Notes: generated by a model not told the origin, from the sequence alone. A DNA stretch of 64,000 nt from Epiperipatus broadwayi (GCA_028023455.1 JAQFVV010000017.1:4926098-4990097), one strand, 5' to 3'. Positions 32,970 through 44,914 are shown, numbered from the stretch's first letter. Program-made: numbers and translations.

Positions 32970-33195
32970 ATCATCACCATCAATAGTGTACCATGGACAA
33001 GTCCAGAGAATAGTCAAAACACCAGTTCATCCATGTTTCCATTCCATTCTCTCCATTTCCCAGCTCGTTAATTCCATGTAACTTTCATCCAGTAATGTCA
33101 ATCGTTTCCATCCTTTCTTCTTGTCTCCATTTACCATTCCCTCTAAAGCATCTTTCATTAAACTATACTTTCTTCTTAATATATTTAGAAATTTT
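32970..33195 (-). mobile_element. LINE family 3, 3' end fragment
   Basis: Minus strand reads KDALEGMVNGDKKKGWKRL, then TLLDESYMELTSWEMERMEW, then TILWTCPW. The pattern 'G.V.G.RGRGR....D' followed by a Trp/Glu-rich end is the C-terminus of another non-LTR retrotransposon type. It ends in an ATGGTGATGATA-like tail. Confidence 0.55.
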
Positions 33196-34088
33196 CTGCA
33201 TCATCTTAGTGTGAGATAAATTAATAATCACATTCAATTATTACTAATTATAGAATAAGAAAAATTCTAACCAATGGAATAAATATGTAGGTTCAAATTT
33301 TTATTATTTAGTAGTCGGGTAGACACTAATATGCATAATAATGTTTATTTATTTTTCATATAATTATTTGTTCAGAAAACTGATATTCAAGCATTAATCT
33401 AATAGGCAGAGTTACTTTGCCATTTTATATTTTCCATTTTCTTCAAGTAAGAATAGATTGAGAATCATTCAGATATCAACTTAATCATTCCAACCACTAA
33501 TCTAATTACTTTAAAGCAAAAATAACAATCATTTGCTTCACGCTTCCCAACTTTAAATAATTCAAAGGCTGCATTAAAATACTTATCCAAGGACCACATC
33601 CTAAATAGTAAGTACAATAGATATATTAAATTATTGGAGAGTCTTATCATTGGTTAGGTTTATCAGGCATTTCTAAAATATAAAAAAAGAAAAGTTATGG
33701 TGTAAGATTTTATTGAAATAGTAGGCAAGATGCAATAATTGTTTGTAATTTCTCATTTTATCAAGAGCTTTGTGATAATTTGGCTTTGTTTATGAAAGCA
33801 CTTATATCAATTCCGATGTCCGTAGTTGGCAATTGCTAAAACCACTAGGCAGGCTGCACAAAGCCCCCCACACCATAGATTGTGTTTTGAACAGCTCTGT
33901 GATATCTTAACTAGTGTCAGTACTATATAATTATACAAACAAGCTGGACAGTATCAGCAAAATTAATTTGGCCCTGTGAAATCATTTTATATATCATACA
34001 CTTGTCTTCCATAGGAATACAAAATTTTTAAGGCATAAATTACCTTTTTTTAAAAAAAAGCTTGTGTAAATACTTACATATTAAACCT
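33196..34088. other. No recognisable feature
   Basis: AT-rich. A slightly GC-richer patch at 33810-33880 ('taggcaggctgcacaaagcc') shows no motif I can name. Confidence 0.4.
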
Positions 34089-34091
34089 ACC

Positions 34092-34258
34092 ACCCATGTT
34101 TGTGATACTAGAATGCCATACTTTTCTCCAGTGAGAAGAGGGTATTTGCGACAGCATAATGCCATATTACAATGTCACATCTATGGCATTCTTCCATTGC
34201 AAATATCCCCTCCCCCCACTGGAGAAAGGTATGGCATTCTGCTGTCACAAACATGGGC
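34092..34258. mobile_element. 167-bp palindromic MITE
   Basis: Arms 'cccatgtttgtgatactaga', 'atgccatacttttctccagt' and 'atttgc' on the left are mirrored by 'gcaaatatcccctcccc', 'actggagaaaggtatggcat' and 'tgtcacaaacatgggc' on the right. The loop is about 45 bp. Confidence 0.8.
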
Positions 34259-34518
34259 AGCATGTCTAATACATAAGTATCCTTATATATATATATATTT
34301 TTTCCCCCACCCCTTTTTTTTAAAATTTAAAATATTTTTTGTTTATTTTTTTAAACCACCCCCCTCTTCTTTCCCCTTTTTTATTAGAGTTAAAAAACCA
34401 AAATTAATAAATAAAAATAAAGGAAAAACCCGCAAAATATGTATTTTATATATATATATTCTTTTCAACTTCTTAATTTAATTATATACAGTATACAGTA
34501 AAATTCTTTTTTTTTTTT

Positions 34519-34752
34519 AAGTTTATTTACCCTCTTCCCTGACCTATAACATAATGCTACAAAGCCAGTACGCTAACATAAAAATTTTAAATAGATAGCA
34601 CCCATAAAGAAATACATAAAGGATCATACTAAAAAAAGTTTATTTATCCTCCTCCCCAATGGGATACAACATCATGCTACTAAGCCAGTATGCTGATATA
34701 AAAATTAAAAATAGGTAGCACCCATAATGAAGTACATAAAGGATCCTACTAA
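34519..34752. repeat. 117-bp direct tandem duplication
   Basis: Two units share 'aagtttattta', 'aacat(a/c)atgctac', 'aagccagta', 'tagcacccata' and 'acataaaggatc'. They begin at 34519 and 34636, about 85% alike. Confidence 0.75.
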
Positions 34753-36215
34753 GAAGGAGAAAATGTTACTAAAAAATATTATTAAAAAAAAGTTTAATTA
34801 AATTACTTTTGATCTAAAAAAATGTAAAACTTTGTAATATAATGAGATTATCCTACATTTTTTTATGATATATATATATATGAGCTTTTTGGAACCATGT
34901 TGTACATCTATAATAAACTTTAAATTGTTCCAATAATATCAGAGGCAAATCGAGGTTTATTTTAAAGCTATTCTACCTTATAATAACAATCACTAAAACA
35001 TTTTAAAAATATCCTTAATCGACCTTAATATGGAATAGAGAGATATCAACATTATTCATCTTTTTCTAGTCATTGTTTGTTTTATTGTTTTCCCCTTCAT
35101 TCGATCCAGGTGATCTATCTTTAGCTTAATTCTTTCTAATTATTACTATTATTGCTTTGAACAATATATGATTAAATGATGTAATATAATCTTTCCTTTT
35201 TATTAATCCAATTCATTTTCTTTTACTATTCAATTCAAATCTTCTTCGTATAATGTTCTGATCTCGATTGCAACCTTCAACATTTACCTCTAACACCACA
35301 GTCAAAGGCCTGCTTTATCTCAGTTTCTCTCACTATTTTAGATTTGTGAAACATTGAATATTATTTTAAATGTATACTGTTATTAAATTAATCAAAACGC
35401 TAAAAGGTAAAAAAAAAATCAAAGCAGAAAAACAGTCAGAGAGACTGATAAAAGATAAACGGGTTAAAGATCAAACAGATAGCCAGAGGAAACAATAATT
35501 TTGATGGAACGATTCCACACAAACATACATAATACTGATAGTGATCGATAAATAAAATGAATAATTAGTATATAAATAAGTAATAACGAATAAAGATAAG
35601 CAGATAAAAAGACAACAGTTTAATAAAAATAACATTATCAATGCAATTCCAAGCTAACAGTTAGTCATTCTTAAAGTGAAAAGTTTAAAGTGTATCCACT
35701 TTACCATAAATTATAATTTTTGACAGTGATTTAAATGCAAACATTACATAAATTAAAAAGTCCAAACCCAAATTTAATATTAGTTTAATAATTATTAGGC
35801 TAATGTCATGCTAGCCAAGAGCCTTAAGAAGGTGTCATGTCCTTAATCAGCTGTCAATGTAACAAAGCGGACTTCCTGGGCCTCATTACAATTTCATTAA
35901 ATTATATCGAACACAAAATGTTAATAAGTACATTAGAAAACATCAAATAAAAAATATATACAAGATAATTATCACGTCTGTTTTTAAACAAAACGCTTTC
36001 GTACATAATATATTAAGAATTTTAATTGCACTTAAATGATTTTTAATGCTGATCAAGTGTATAACGTTTAGGAATATATATATTTCACGGAACAATCACG
36101 TCCAAATACGTTACTAGTACAAATTGTGAGTGAATTACCCACACAATATATATATATTCAAGTTGTTTTATTTTTATAATGCTATTTTTTAAAATAAAAA
36201 AAAATAACTCACTTA
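34753..36215. other. No recognisable feature
   Basis: Long AT-rich stretch without recognised repeats, RNA motifs or genes. Confidence 0.4.
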
Positions 36216-36235
36216 TCTAGAGTAGCAGTATCTAA

Positions 36236-36510
36236 TCAAAGTGATTATATAGAAAGTGGGTTCATAGTTTTTATGCTAGGTTCGAGAAAAGATAAGGGGG
36301 ATTTAGATATAAGGGCAATAGAGTTGACAAAAATTATATTGTGGAAATGGGATGGAGCAGAATGAAGAAGAATATGGGGAAAACAGAGTGGGGAATGGAA
36401 AGGGAAGGGAAGGTGGCTAACAGGTTTTTCTGGCATAATGGCTGAGAGATTCCTAACTCCGAAAAAAGAGATGCCTCAATGCATCGCACATCGCGATCAT
36501 CACATCACAT
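36236..36510 (+). pseudogene. LINE family 1, 3' end (copy 4)
   Basis: 'caaagtgattatatagaaag' through 'tttttatgctaggttcgaga' matches the SDYTESELLVFMLG region, and the 3' UTR ('gtggctaacaggtttttctg') follows. The tail is irregular, with 'catcacatcacatcgcgatc'. The shortest copy. The minus-strand frame at 36245-36436 is antisense. Confidence 0.65.
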
Positions 36511-37105
36511 CGCGATCCCATAAGGGATCGTAGAAAAATTTATTGGGGATCGTGAAAATTTTGAAAAGTTCTCATGTTGGATAATAAATTTTTAATTGAA
36601 AATTCAAAAACCTAAACACTATTAAACAACACATGAAAACTGTTCCAGTCATTATTATGTGACTGACCACTTTTGAGTTTAAATATTTCCTTCTTTTTAT
36701 TCAAATCCGCTTTGTATAAACAGCAGATCATAACTGCATTTTACTTACATTGCTCTCATTTCTCTCTCTTTCAGAGTTTTGTTCTTTGTGCTAGTATCCT
36801 CCCCACATTGATACTGATACTATATTCTTAAATGGACACATTTTCTCAAACAGGCTAAAAAATTATAATTGCTACAAATCAATAGATTTACCAAGAATCA
36901 AGCATTATACATTTATCATATTTATTTTTCGTCACAAGGTTAATAATTAGATATTTTTTAAATCCTGTTCCTAATTTTATGTACGTGGTAGAAATTTACA
37001 TTTTTAATAGATAAATGGGTAATAAAAACCAAACATTAAGAAAATGATAGATAGTAGCAAGGAAGAAAATACATATTTGTAAGTGATAAAACGACTTTTA
37101 TTATT
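36511..37105. other. No gene seen; inside the possible hAT element
   Basis: AT-rich. The first part may be hAT interior (see above). The rest has nothing recognised. Confidence 0.35.
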
Positions 37106-37109
37106 ACTA

Positions 37110-37326
37110 TCATTAAAACAGGCAAAACTCTTTCCATATAGTAGTGCCACTCAGTGCCAATCAGAGTAATCAATGGATGCTGGAAGGTTTGTGCATAAAA
37201 TCCCTATCTAGTGCCTACTCATCCAATATCCCCAGACTAGTTTCTGGCTTGTGGCCTTCATCAGGGAGGAGCTTTGGATCTGAGTAATGTGCTAGCATAA
37301 GAAATAGTGATCATGTGATGTTTAGT
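37110..37326. mobile_element. Family B repeat (copy 9)
   Basis: 'aaaacaggcaaaactcttt', 'gtagtgccactcagtgccaa', 'gcataaaatccctatctagt' and the terminal 'agtgatcatgtgatg'. The minus-strand hammerhead-like core at 37235-37264 reads CTGATGA, A, GGC, CACAA, GCC, A, GAAAC, TAGTC. The GGC/GCC stem is a double substitution relative to AGC/GCT in most copies. Confidence 0.7.
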
Positions 37327-37599
37327 GATTATTACTATCCTTATATCATTATAATAAGATGGCAATAACATATAATAGGTCTTATTAAATTTCAAATGGG
37401 AGTCACAAGAGTGAAAAGGTTGGGTACCACTGATTTAGAGTAGTGATTAGAGATGGTAGATCTATATAAAATGATATATAATTCATTAGAATCCACATTT
37501 CTATTATCTATCTTTTTCTAAAGTAAAAATATAATTCATTATTCTTTCTGATCTGTTGTGTATTTTAATGGACAAAGTCCTATACATGAGGGGTCAGAG

Positions 37600-37935
37600 T
37601 GACTTAAAATCAATATGGCCATAAACATAATATTGGTATCAACATGGATTCTTAAGATTTTCAATGGTATAGATGGCTGAAGAATTGGAGGATGGAGAAG
37701 ATTGAAACCAGTCCATTAAAGTTTGAAGATTTGATATCTTAATATAAACCAAGCATGTATTATATATATATGTGTGTGTGGGGGAAATGATGATCTGGAT
37801 CAACTGAGTGCTATGTGTATTGAAAATCATTTATCTTTTTCACATGTGCATGGCCATGCTTATTAGTTGTATGAGGTAGAGTGGAAAAGTGAAGAGAGCT
37901 TAAAATGTGTTCAAATTCCCTATAATTAATTACAA
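37600..37935 (+). mobile_element. Hammerhead-family repeat A4, degenerate
   Basis: 'atacatgaggggtcagagtg', 'ttcaatggtatagatggctg', 'taatataaaccaagca', a broken hammerhead at 37787, 'tttatctttttcacatgtgc' and a B-box-like 'gtgttcaaattccc' in the order seen at 49860-50080 and 59640-59920. Confidence 0.7.
37787..37832 (+). ncRNA. Hammerhead-like motif A-7 (deleted)
   Basis: The stem I side 'gatgatctggatcaa' is present, then CTGA joins directly to 'gtgctatgtgtattga' with loss of stem II and the GAAA box. Inactive remnant. Confidence 0.5.
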
Positions 37936-38034
37936 TATGATAAAAAAACTATGGGATTGCCTAGCTGGTAAAGTATATCAGTTTTACCCCAAGTCTCACC
38001 AGTCAAAAATTGAATAAAAACTATTTACTTGAGA

Positions 38035-38345
38035 GGCAAAACTCTCCATACAGTAGTGACACTCAGTGCAAGCCAGAGTAATCAATGGATGCAGGAAGGT
38101 TTGTGCATAAAATTTCTATCTAATGCCTATTCATCCAATATCCCCAGATTGGTTTCTAGCTTGTAGTTTTCATCAGTGAGGAACCTTGGATCCGAGAGCT
38201 CTTCGCCTAGATCTCAAGATTAATGCAACCCTCTAACAGCCACTTTTTACCTTACTAGCTAACTATAAAGCGTTGAGTCCAAAAAGAAAACACAATATGG
38301 TTTTCAATTCAAGATCATTAGCTTGTATAGTCATGTGGGTCTGAA
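38035..38345. mobile_element. Family B repeat (copy 10), first half of a pair
   Basis: 'ggcaaaactctccatacagt', 'gcaagccagagtaatcaatg', then minus-strand core ('ggtttctagcttgtagtttt'), 'ccctctaacagccactttt' and 'gctaactataaagc' (second segment). Confidence 0.7.
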
Positions 38346-38424
38346 CTCAGTTCAACATCCATACTTTTTGGTGTCTTTGGTTCTTTACTAACCAAAGTCA
38401 TCACAATCCTATTGGACAGGATTG

Positions 38425-38757
38425 GTATTATACCATCAAACATCACATGATCACGATTCTTTATGCTTACACAAGCTGTTTTCACAGAGGCAAAACTCTC
38501 CATACAATTGTGCCACTCATTGCAAGCCAGGTGTAGTGCTCTCAAATCTAAGACTTCTCACTGATGAAAGCCACAAGCTAGAAACTATTCTGGGAATATT
38601 GGATGAATATGCATTAGATATGGATTTTATGCACACACCTTCTGTACCCACTGATTATGCTGGCTTGCATTGAGCTGCACCAATGTATGGAGAGTTTTGC
38701 CTCTAAACAGCTTGGGTAAGCATAAACAATGGTGATCATGTGATGTTTAGTAGTTTA
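38425..38757. mobile_element. Family B repeat (copy 11), near full-length foldback
   Basis: The terminal inverted repeats are long: left 'catcacatgatcacgattct', 'ttatgcttacacaagctgtt', 'ggcaaaactctccatacaat' and right 'tatggagagttttgcctcta', 'aacagcttgggtaagcataa', 'aatggtgatcatgtgatg', about 80 bp each. The middle contains 'ctcactgatgaaagccacaa' and GAAACTATTC (one change in the cleavage-site triplet). The open frames at 38318-38673 are repeat translations. Confidence 0.8.
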
Positions 38758-39018
38758 ATAAATAACATTATGGTATTCATAAAGTCAACTTACCAGAATT
38801 TTACAACTACAAAATGTTTTGATTAATTAGTTATATGCAAAATTTCAGTTCTTTGTCTCTGAAGTAGATTAATATTCCCTCATGTGACTGTTGATAGAGG
38901 TGTTGTAAATTCTTCTTTCCAATTCTGTGGAAATATACCTTTATAAATGTGATTAACTCTCCATACTACCACACATTCTATTGAAATCATATAAATAACA
39001 ATACAATAAAAGGCAAAT

Positions 39019-39068
39019 GCCTCCATATGCATTTCATGTTTAAACAGCACTCATCAATCGGCCCATGT
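39019..39068 (-). ncRNA. Hammerhead-like motif A-8 (degenerate)
   Basis: Minus strand 'gggccgat', TGATGA, 'gtgctgtttaaacat', GAAATGCATATGG. The first core base and part of stem II are lost. A solitary relic without recognisable repeat flanks. Confidence 0.5.
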
Positions 39069-39070
39069 CA

Positions 39071-40460
39071 ATATCTTTCAAATATATCTTTATCATATAT
39101 AGAGAATTTATCATAGTTGAATTGTTATATTTTGATTTACAAGGGGAATATTGTTTTAATTCAAAAAGTAATATTGATTAATTTTCACTCGGTGCATGGT
39201 AATGGTACCAATTAGAAAATTATCTAGGGGGGGCTAGATACAAAAAGTGAGTTTAAGAAAGGGTTATGGGGGTCTAAGGAATGTCAGTCTCCTGGGTGGT
39301 AGCACCACAGGCAAAATTTTTAAAATTTTCAAGGTTAAACGTACTCAAAAATAGCATTTATGATAAAATATGAAAACTTTAGTGTCTATATAAGTATATT
39401 AGACCATTAAAAAGGGTGGGATTTCACCCTTATTGTTAAATGGTTTCCTTGACAACAGTTAGAAATTGTTGATTTTTATTGATATTGGGATTGTTTAAGT
39501 ATTGACTGGTTTTTATAAACATATAATTTATATTATATGTATAGAAAAGAAGTCTGTCATTTTTTTTAATTTTGTACACATTCGTGCATGCAATATTTTT
39601 CCCACAAAATTTGCCATGTCTCTTGTGATTCCATAGCGACTAGAAGTAGAGGAACATAAATTGCGAATGCCAATAATCAATTGCCTTTCAGTTCCAGCAG
39701 TTCGGTTGATTTAAAAAACAAAAGTAAATTTATATGAATGAATTACAAATTCAACTTTAAAAAAAAAGATATATAATTCGATGACTATGAAATTAGTCCA
39801 TCATAAATATATACAATTAAACTGTACATATGATATAATTCCAGTCACGCATTAAAGTATATTTCACTCAACCATAATTATTCACAAGAAATTTTTTAAA
39901 TAAATTAACTTTAGAAATTTGATGGTTTATTGATTTTGTATATGTATTTTGAGCACAAATAAGATAAATATGTAATAAAAGTATTTTGTTTGTTTATAAT
40001 GAACCATTAAATTAACTTGAGGTATATGCTGGGAAAAAATTATTAAATTTTCTTTAGCTGGTGTGCGCGTGAATGTATGGCAGTATATGGTAAACGATCA
40101 ATGGTGTGGGGGAGGAGGTTCTAGCCCACAGTAATCTCGCTGGGTACGCCACTGTTAAAAGTAAGGCAATGTAATTATAAAAGTATACCTTCTGAGGCTT
40201 CTTGCTAAACACAAAAACATTAATAGTACTTCGATGAAATATTTTATTGTTGTATAATATAATACCTTCTGTAATAAATTATTTTATAAACAATGTTAAT
40301 TTAAATCTCAGCCAAACACAAGAAAAAATTACATTTTTAATTCAAATAATTAAAATTGAATTGAATGGGGTATTTTGGTAGGTTAAAAAAAAATTAATAT
40401 GATATTATACATATAAAATATTAAAATTTGAAACAACACTGAAATACCCCATTTATTATT
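39071..40460. other. No gene; short dispersed repeat near 39420-39505
   Basis: 39450-39505 ('gacaacagttagaaattgtt', 'gatattgggattgtttaagt') matches 17778-17830. The remainder is AT-rich. The patch 40070-40155 ('gtggcg'-like wording in 'ctgggtacgccactg') may be a repeat end, unassigned. Confidence 0.4.
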
Positions 40461-40666
40461 ATATATAATAATTATAAAAGCATAAATCTTCTTGGGTTCT
40501 TCACCAAAGCATCTAAAACTTCATCAGCATCTAAGGAAGCACACAAATCCTGGAGAATGCTCATTATAGCTAAATCATTTAATCTCAGCGCTGATGTCAT
40601 CATCATGTTCCATAAGTAAGTCTTGATTCTATGTAATGTAGAAAAAGATCGTTCAACCATTGCTGT

Positions 40667-40754
40667 TGTTTCAGGTAAAGTTGCAAACAAGTTCCATTGA
40701 AAGATATTTTTGTTTCAGGTAAAGTTGCAAACAAGTTCCATTGAAAGATATTTT
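40667..40754. repeat. 44-bp perfect tandem duplication in the hAT pseudogene
   Basis: The unit starting 'tgtttcaggtaaagttgcaa' is present twice (40667-40710, 40711-40754). It falls within the coding remnant just before the C-terminal dimerisation piece. Being 44 bp, it shifts the frame, so it postdates or accompanied loss of function. Confidence 0.85.
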
Positions 40755-41222
40755 TGATCAATACAATGATGTCTCTATATCTTCACCTCACCAAAAATTC
40801 TTCTTTACTCCAAATAACATCACATGACCATTGATCATTGATGGTTTTTATAGATAGGAGGACTTCATCACCTGCAGCTTCTTTAATGTTTTGAGGAAGA
40901 AAAATTTTTAAGCTCTGCAAAATCTTTCTGTGCCTTAATAATCTGTTGAGAATTTAAGATGTAAAGAAACCAAAAAACAGCAGAAAAAGTGATATCCTGT
41001 ATTACTCTTCTAGATTGTCAGTTTATGTATTGATTGCAGTGTCTGCTTCGCAGTTCTTCTAGGAATTTTGAAGCCACAGATACCTGATGATCGTGCAATT
41101 TCCTCAGCATTTTTAAAAATATTGGTAAGCTTTAAATCTAATTCTTGAATTACTGTTTCCAAATTTTCACACAAATGCATACCTGTTTTTAAATTGCTTT
41201 GTTTTGATTACAGGAGTACAGC

Positions 41223-41400
41223 TAATCAATAAAAACAAGGCAAAACTCTCCATACAGTAGTGCCACCTTGTGCCAACCAGAGTAATCAATGGATGCCAGA
41301 AGGCTTGTGCATAAAATCCCTATCTACTGTATGGAGAGTTTTGCCTTGTTTAATAACAATTATGTGCTAGTATAAGAGATAGTGATCATGTGATATTTAA
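41223..41400. mobile_element. Family B repeat (copy 12), short foldback inside the hAT pseudogene
   Basis: 'aaggcaaaactctccatacag' in the left part and 'ctgtatggagagttttgcct' in the right are inverted copies, followed by 'agtgatcatgtgatattta'. About 180 bp, lacking the middle segment. Confidence 0.75.
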
Positions 41401-42796
41401 AGATTTAAGCGATAGAAAGTAAGAATATGTAATTAGCAATACACCTTCCAACTATAAAGACAGGTGTTTTTATAACTGATCTAAATTTGAAAGCTTTGTT
41501 TGATGCTTTGCCTTTTGTAAATTCTTCAATTTCACAAGGGAGTCATTAATGATGCTGTATAACTCAACAAACATTGAAAGTGCATCTAAGTATTTAATCC
41601 ATCTCCTTTCACAGAATTTGATCAGCCTCTTCTTTTTTGATTCTGAATTTACTTTTTCAATGTTTTTTGCAATACAGATTCCCATTTTGTTGATTTTCTA
41701 AAAAAAGTTATAATTGAGGATATAATTCCTAAACAATTTCTAATGCCAGGATCAGTGCAGGCTTGACAAAGGGTTAAATTCAAGCAACGGCTTGCACAGT
41801 GTGTGTAAATCACATGTGCAAATATTTCTTTCCCTTTCACTGCACAGCCACTGAATTGCCCACTCATATGTCAAATCCCATACCCTGAAAGTTATTGAGA
41901 TGAAGGCCAATCTCTCTAAGAGATTGAATTAGCATCTGGAATAAAAAGTTTCATGAGTATCACGGACAGGTATAAATTTTAGGAAGTCTTTGCAAATAAC
42001 AAATATGCTGTCACCTTGATTGACATATCTGATGTTTATCGAAAATTGTTCAATTCCTGATATATCTGTTGTGTCATCTGCAAGGAAAGAAAAGAAGTGT
42101 TTTTAACAAGTCTTACAAGTTTGATATCAAAATGTTTCCACGTGTCTCTATAACACCATTTTGTATTCTGGGACTTAAATAAGTCATGTTTTTATCAGCT
42201 GTTTTTAAATGTTTGAAGAAGGCAAATCTTCAATAAGGTTCTAAATTTACCCACATTTCTAGAATCCTCATCTTCCTTATTGTTTTCAAAATAACCAGAA
42301 TCCATGTGGTCCTTAGGGTTCGCCACTCTTTTCTGAAAAAAAATTACAACCTTAATTATAGGTTTTAACTACTTTTGATTCTCTTCAATTGAGATTTTCA
42401 ACCTTCATCAATTTTTTTTGTAACATATTCTGTTCTATTCTCAAAAACCATTACCAAGTTTGCAATTCTCTGGGTGATATGTTCGTGTATTTTGTGGTTT
42501 CATGATTTCAAAACAATTCTTCAGCTTTTTTCTACTTTTTTAATGGCTTATTTACTAGTACTCCAAAAGTTATATGCTTATCTGTACCTCCATCAAAATG
42601 GGCTCAAAAACCTTATAAAATTTACATGTCTTGAAAGTAGGCCAACCATTTGAATTCTTTCAGCCACTTATACTGAAATTTAAGGTTACAGTCACACCCT
42701 GGAAATCTGAAATTGGCATCTGGTGCCCAACAATTCTTCAACAACAACTCATATTTTTTCAGATCCATAGAATTGTGTTTATATTCAAAAGTTAAA

Positions 42797-42953
42797 CAAA
42801 GCAAAACTCTCCATACAGTAGTGCCACCCTGTGCCAACCAGAGTAATCAATGGATGCCAGAAGTCTTGTGAATAAAATTTCTATCTAGTGCCTAATCATC
42901 CAATATCCCCAGACTAGTTTCTGGCTTGGGGTCATGTGATGATTAATGGTTTA
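42797..42953. mobile_element. Family B repeat (copy 13) inside the hAT pseudogene
   Basis: 'gcaaaactctccatacagta' to 'ctagtttctggcttgg' then 'gtcatgtgatgattaatggt'. The flanks 'tttatattcaaaagtt' recur at both sides (42778-42793 and 42951-42966), which looks like a target duplication and brackets the insertion in coding DNA. Confidence 0.75.
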
Positions 42954-43231
42954 TATTCAAAAGTTCCAATATTGAAGCATGAATTTAAGGCATCTAGTTT
43001 ATCTTCTCCTTTAGTATCTTGTTTATTTGCTACCATATTGTTCATTGTTACATTTTCAAAAACTGGAGCAACCAGAATCTAGTTATTTGCATTAGGAGAT
43101 ATTTTTAAAGCCTTTTGTGAGTTTTTGTTTACATCCAAAATTGAAAAATAATCACTGATTCACTTCATACTCAGCACTTTAAAATACAATTCAAAAAGCA
43201 AATAATAAAGATAATAATTAACTTCAGCAAA

Positions 43232-43611
<380 letters not shown>

Positions 43612-44385
43612 ATACAAAAATGTTTCTTTTGCAAAATTACATGAGTGTACTTTTAGGATGTGAAGGAAAGAAATGTCTGGAAAATGTTTAAAGCAATTTT
43701 TTTAAATAAATGAATAATGCTTGATATATCACTATTAATATCAAATTAAAAAAAATTAGAGGCAATTAAAATCATATTCGCTGTAACAATAACCAATAGG
43801 TGATAACGAAAGATTATACTTTTTGTGTGTAAAGTTTTCAATGTAACGTGTAACTGAAACTGATGTTTTGTACTTTTTTGTGGTTACATCTCAATCAATA
43901 ACTATAACAAATTAGAATTCTAAATACTTATAACTTACCATTAAAAAACACATTAACACAAATGAATGCCTGAACACTACTATATGATGCTATCACTATC
44001 AACTCAACCACTTAACTCACCTAAAATGCATGGCATACATGAAACAATACTGCACAGATACACAATATTGGAATTTATATGTATTGAAAGGCATGCAATT
44101 TTGAAAATGCGGTAAGTATAATTTTAGTTCTTTTCAAATTTTTGGGAGGAGACTTATCCCCTAACACCTCCCACCCCCATTGCACACACCACTGATAGCA
44201 GACATGAAATTTTGAGTGAATGAAAAAATTCCAAGGGTTTGATGATTTCATTTATTGCCCTTTGTATAAAAAAGAAAATGTGTAGTTAAATTTTGAAAAT
44301 CTTAGTTAAATTTTGAACATCTTTGCACAGATCTTATACTAATTGTGACTTACTTTCTACTCCAGATCAGTTTAGTGCATAAGGA
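43612..44385. other. No recognisable feature
   Basis: AT-rich. Nothing identified. Confidence 0.4.
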
Positions 44386-44389
44386 GTTA

Positions 44390-44885
44390 CTTTTGTTGGT
44401 AAATAGGTTAATGAATTTAATAGTAGGAGGAGTAGTAAGAAGTTTTGGGAAAGATGAGTATGTTAATGAGAGAAATTTTGACTTGGATTGAAAAGTAGTC
44501 ATGAGAGAAACTACATTTAGGTTAAGAGTAGAGCATGTTCTGAATAGAATTTCTCATTTGATTGACTAAAATATGTATAGAGTAGCCAAGAAATTTTTAA
44601 GAAGATGCCGCAAAAGAAGAGGTAGTTATGTTCTTTGATAGCACAGTTTACACAAATGATTTGGGGATGTGGATTCTTAGCTTTTAAAGTTGAGCAGTTG
44701 GTTGTGGTATGTATTGTTTTGAAGGAAGTGTGATAACAAGATCATCTGCATAAGAAATGTTTGATGGATTGATTGATGGAAGATTCATGTATACCAGAAA
44801 TATTGTTTTCAACTTGAATGAGTAGAGATTTAATACATGGGATGAAAAGCAAAATATTTAGAGGAGACCCTTACAGTATTGAAAT
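44390..44885 (-). pseudogene. Reverse transcriptase palm remnant (YADD)
   Basis: The minus strand reads GSPLNILLF near 44880-44855, then (another frame) ISYADDLVITLP at about 44755-44722. YADD is the catalytic Asp pair of reverse transcriptase, and G-x-P-L ... LF is the conserved motif about 40 residues earlier in non-LTR elements. The spacing fits. The rest is too decayed to assign to a LINE family. Confidence 0.6.
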
Positions 44886-44914
44886 ATAAAACAGTTTATA
44901 TTACTAACAGTTAG

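Larger units (their letters stand above)
36216..37440. mobile_element. Possible hAT-type element with nested insertions
   Basis: The right end 'gaaaaggttgggtaccactg' (37412-37431) is the typical inverted end of a hAT element (CAGTGGTACCCAACC on the other strand), and 'ggggatcgtgaaaattttga' (36544-36563) fits its interior. 'tagagtag' occurs just left of 36226 and again at 37435-37442. The left end ('cagtatc') does not match well. LINE 1 and family B insertions lie inside. A tentative call. Confidence 0.4.
40467..43150 (-). pseudogene. Broken hAT transposase (ZMYM1 / 52K-repressor-like)
   Basis: Four separate open pieces on the minus strand fall in the right order for a TTF-finger hAT transposase. 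42622-42837 gives FKWLAYFQDM, the start of the TTF zinc finger, whose continuation to about 42440 is readable with stops. 41649-41867 starts with MSGQFSGCA and has YTHCASRCLNLTLCQA, the conserved 'THCxxHxLNL' part of the RNase H-like core, with His replaced by Arg. 41470-41685 has KFCERRWIKYLDAL ('LCETRWxxR'). 40472-40690 has ETTAMVERSFSTLHRIKTYL, the C-terminal hAT dimerisation motif, and ends at a stop. Family B insertions (41223-41400, 42797-42953), a 44-bp duplication and many stops make it inactive. Termini were not found. Confidence 0.85.

Noticed and set aside
34062-34481. 139-codon plus-strand frame
   Set aside because: Crosses both arms of a palindromic MITE and a pyrimidine-rich tract; low-complexity Phe/Pro content.
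36480-36560. GATCGCGATC-rich patch suggesting a regulatory site
   Set aside because: Better explained as the LINE 1 tail and the interior of a hAT-like element.
38318-38673. Overlapping open frames on both strands
   Set aside because: Both are translations of family B foldback sequence.
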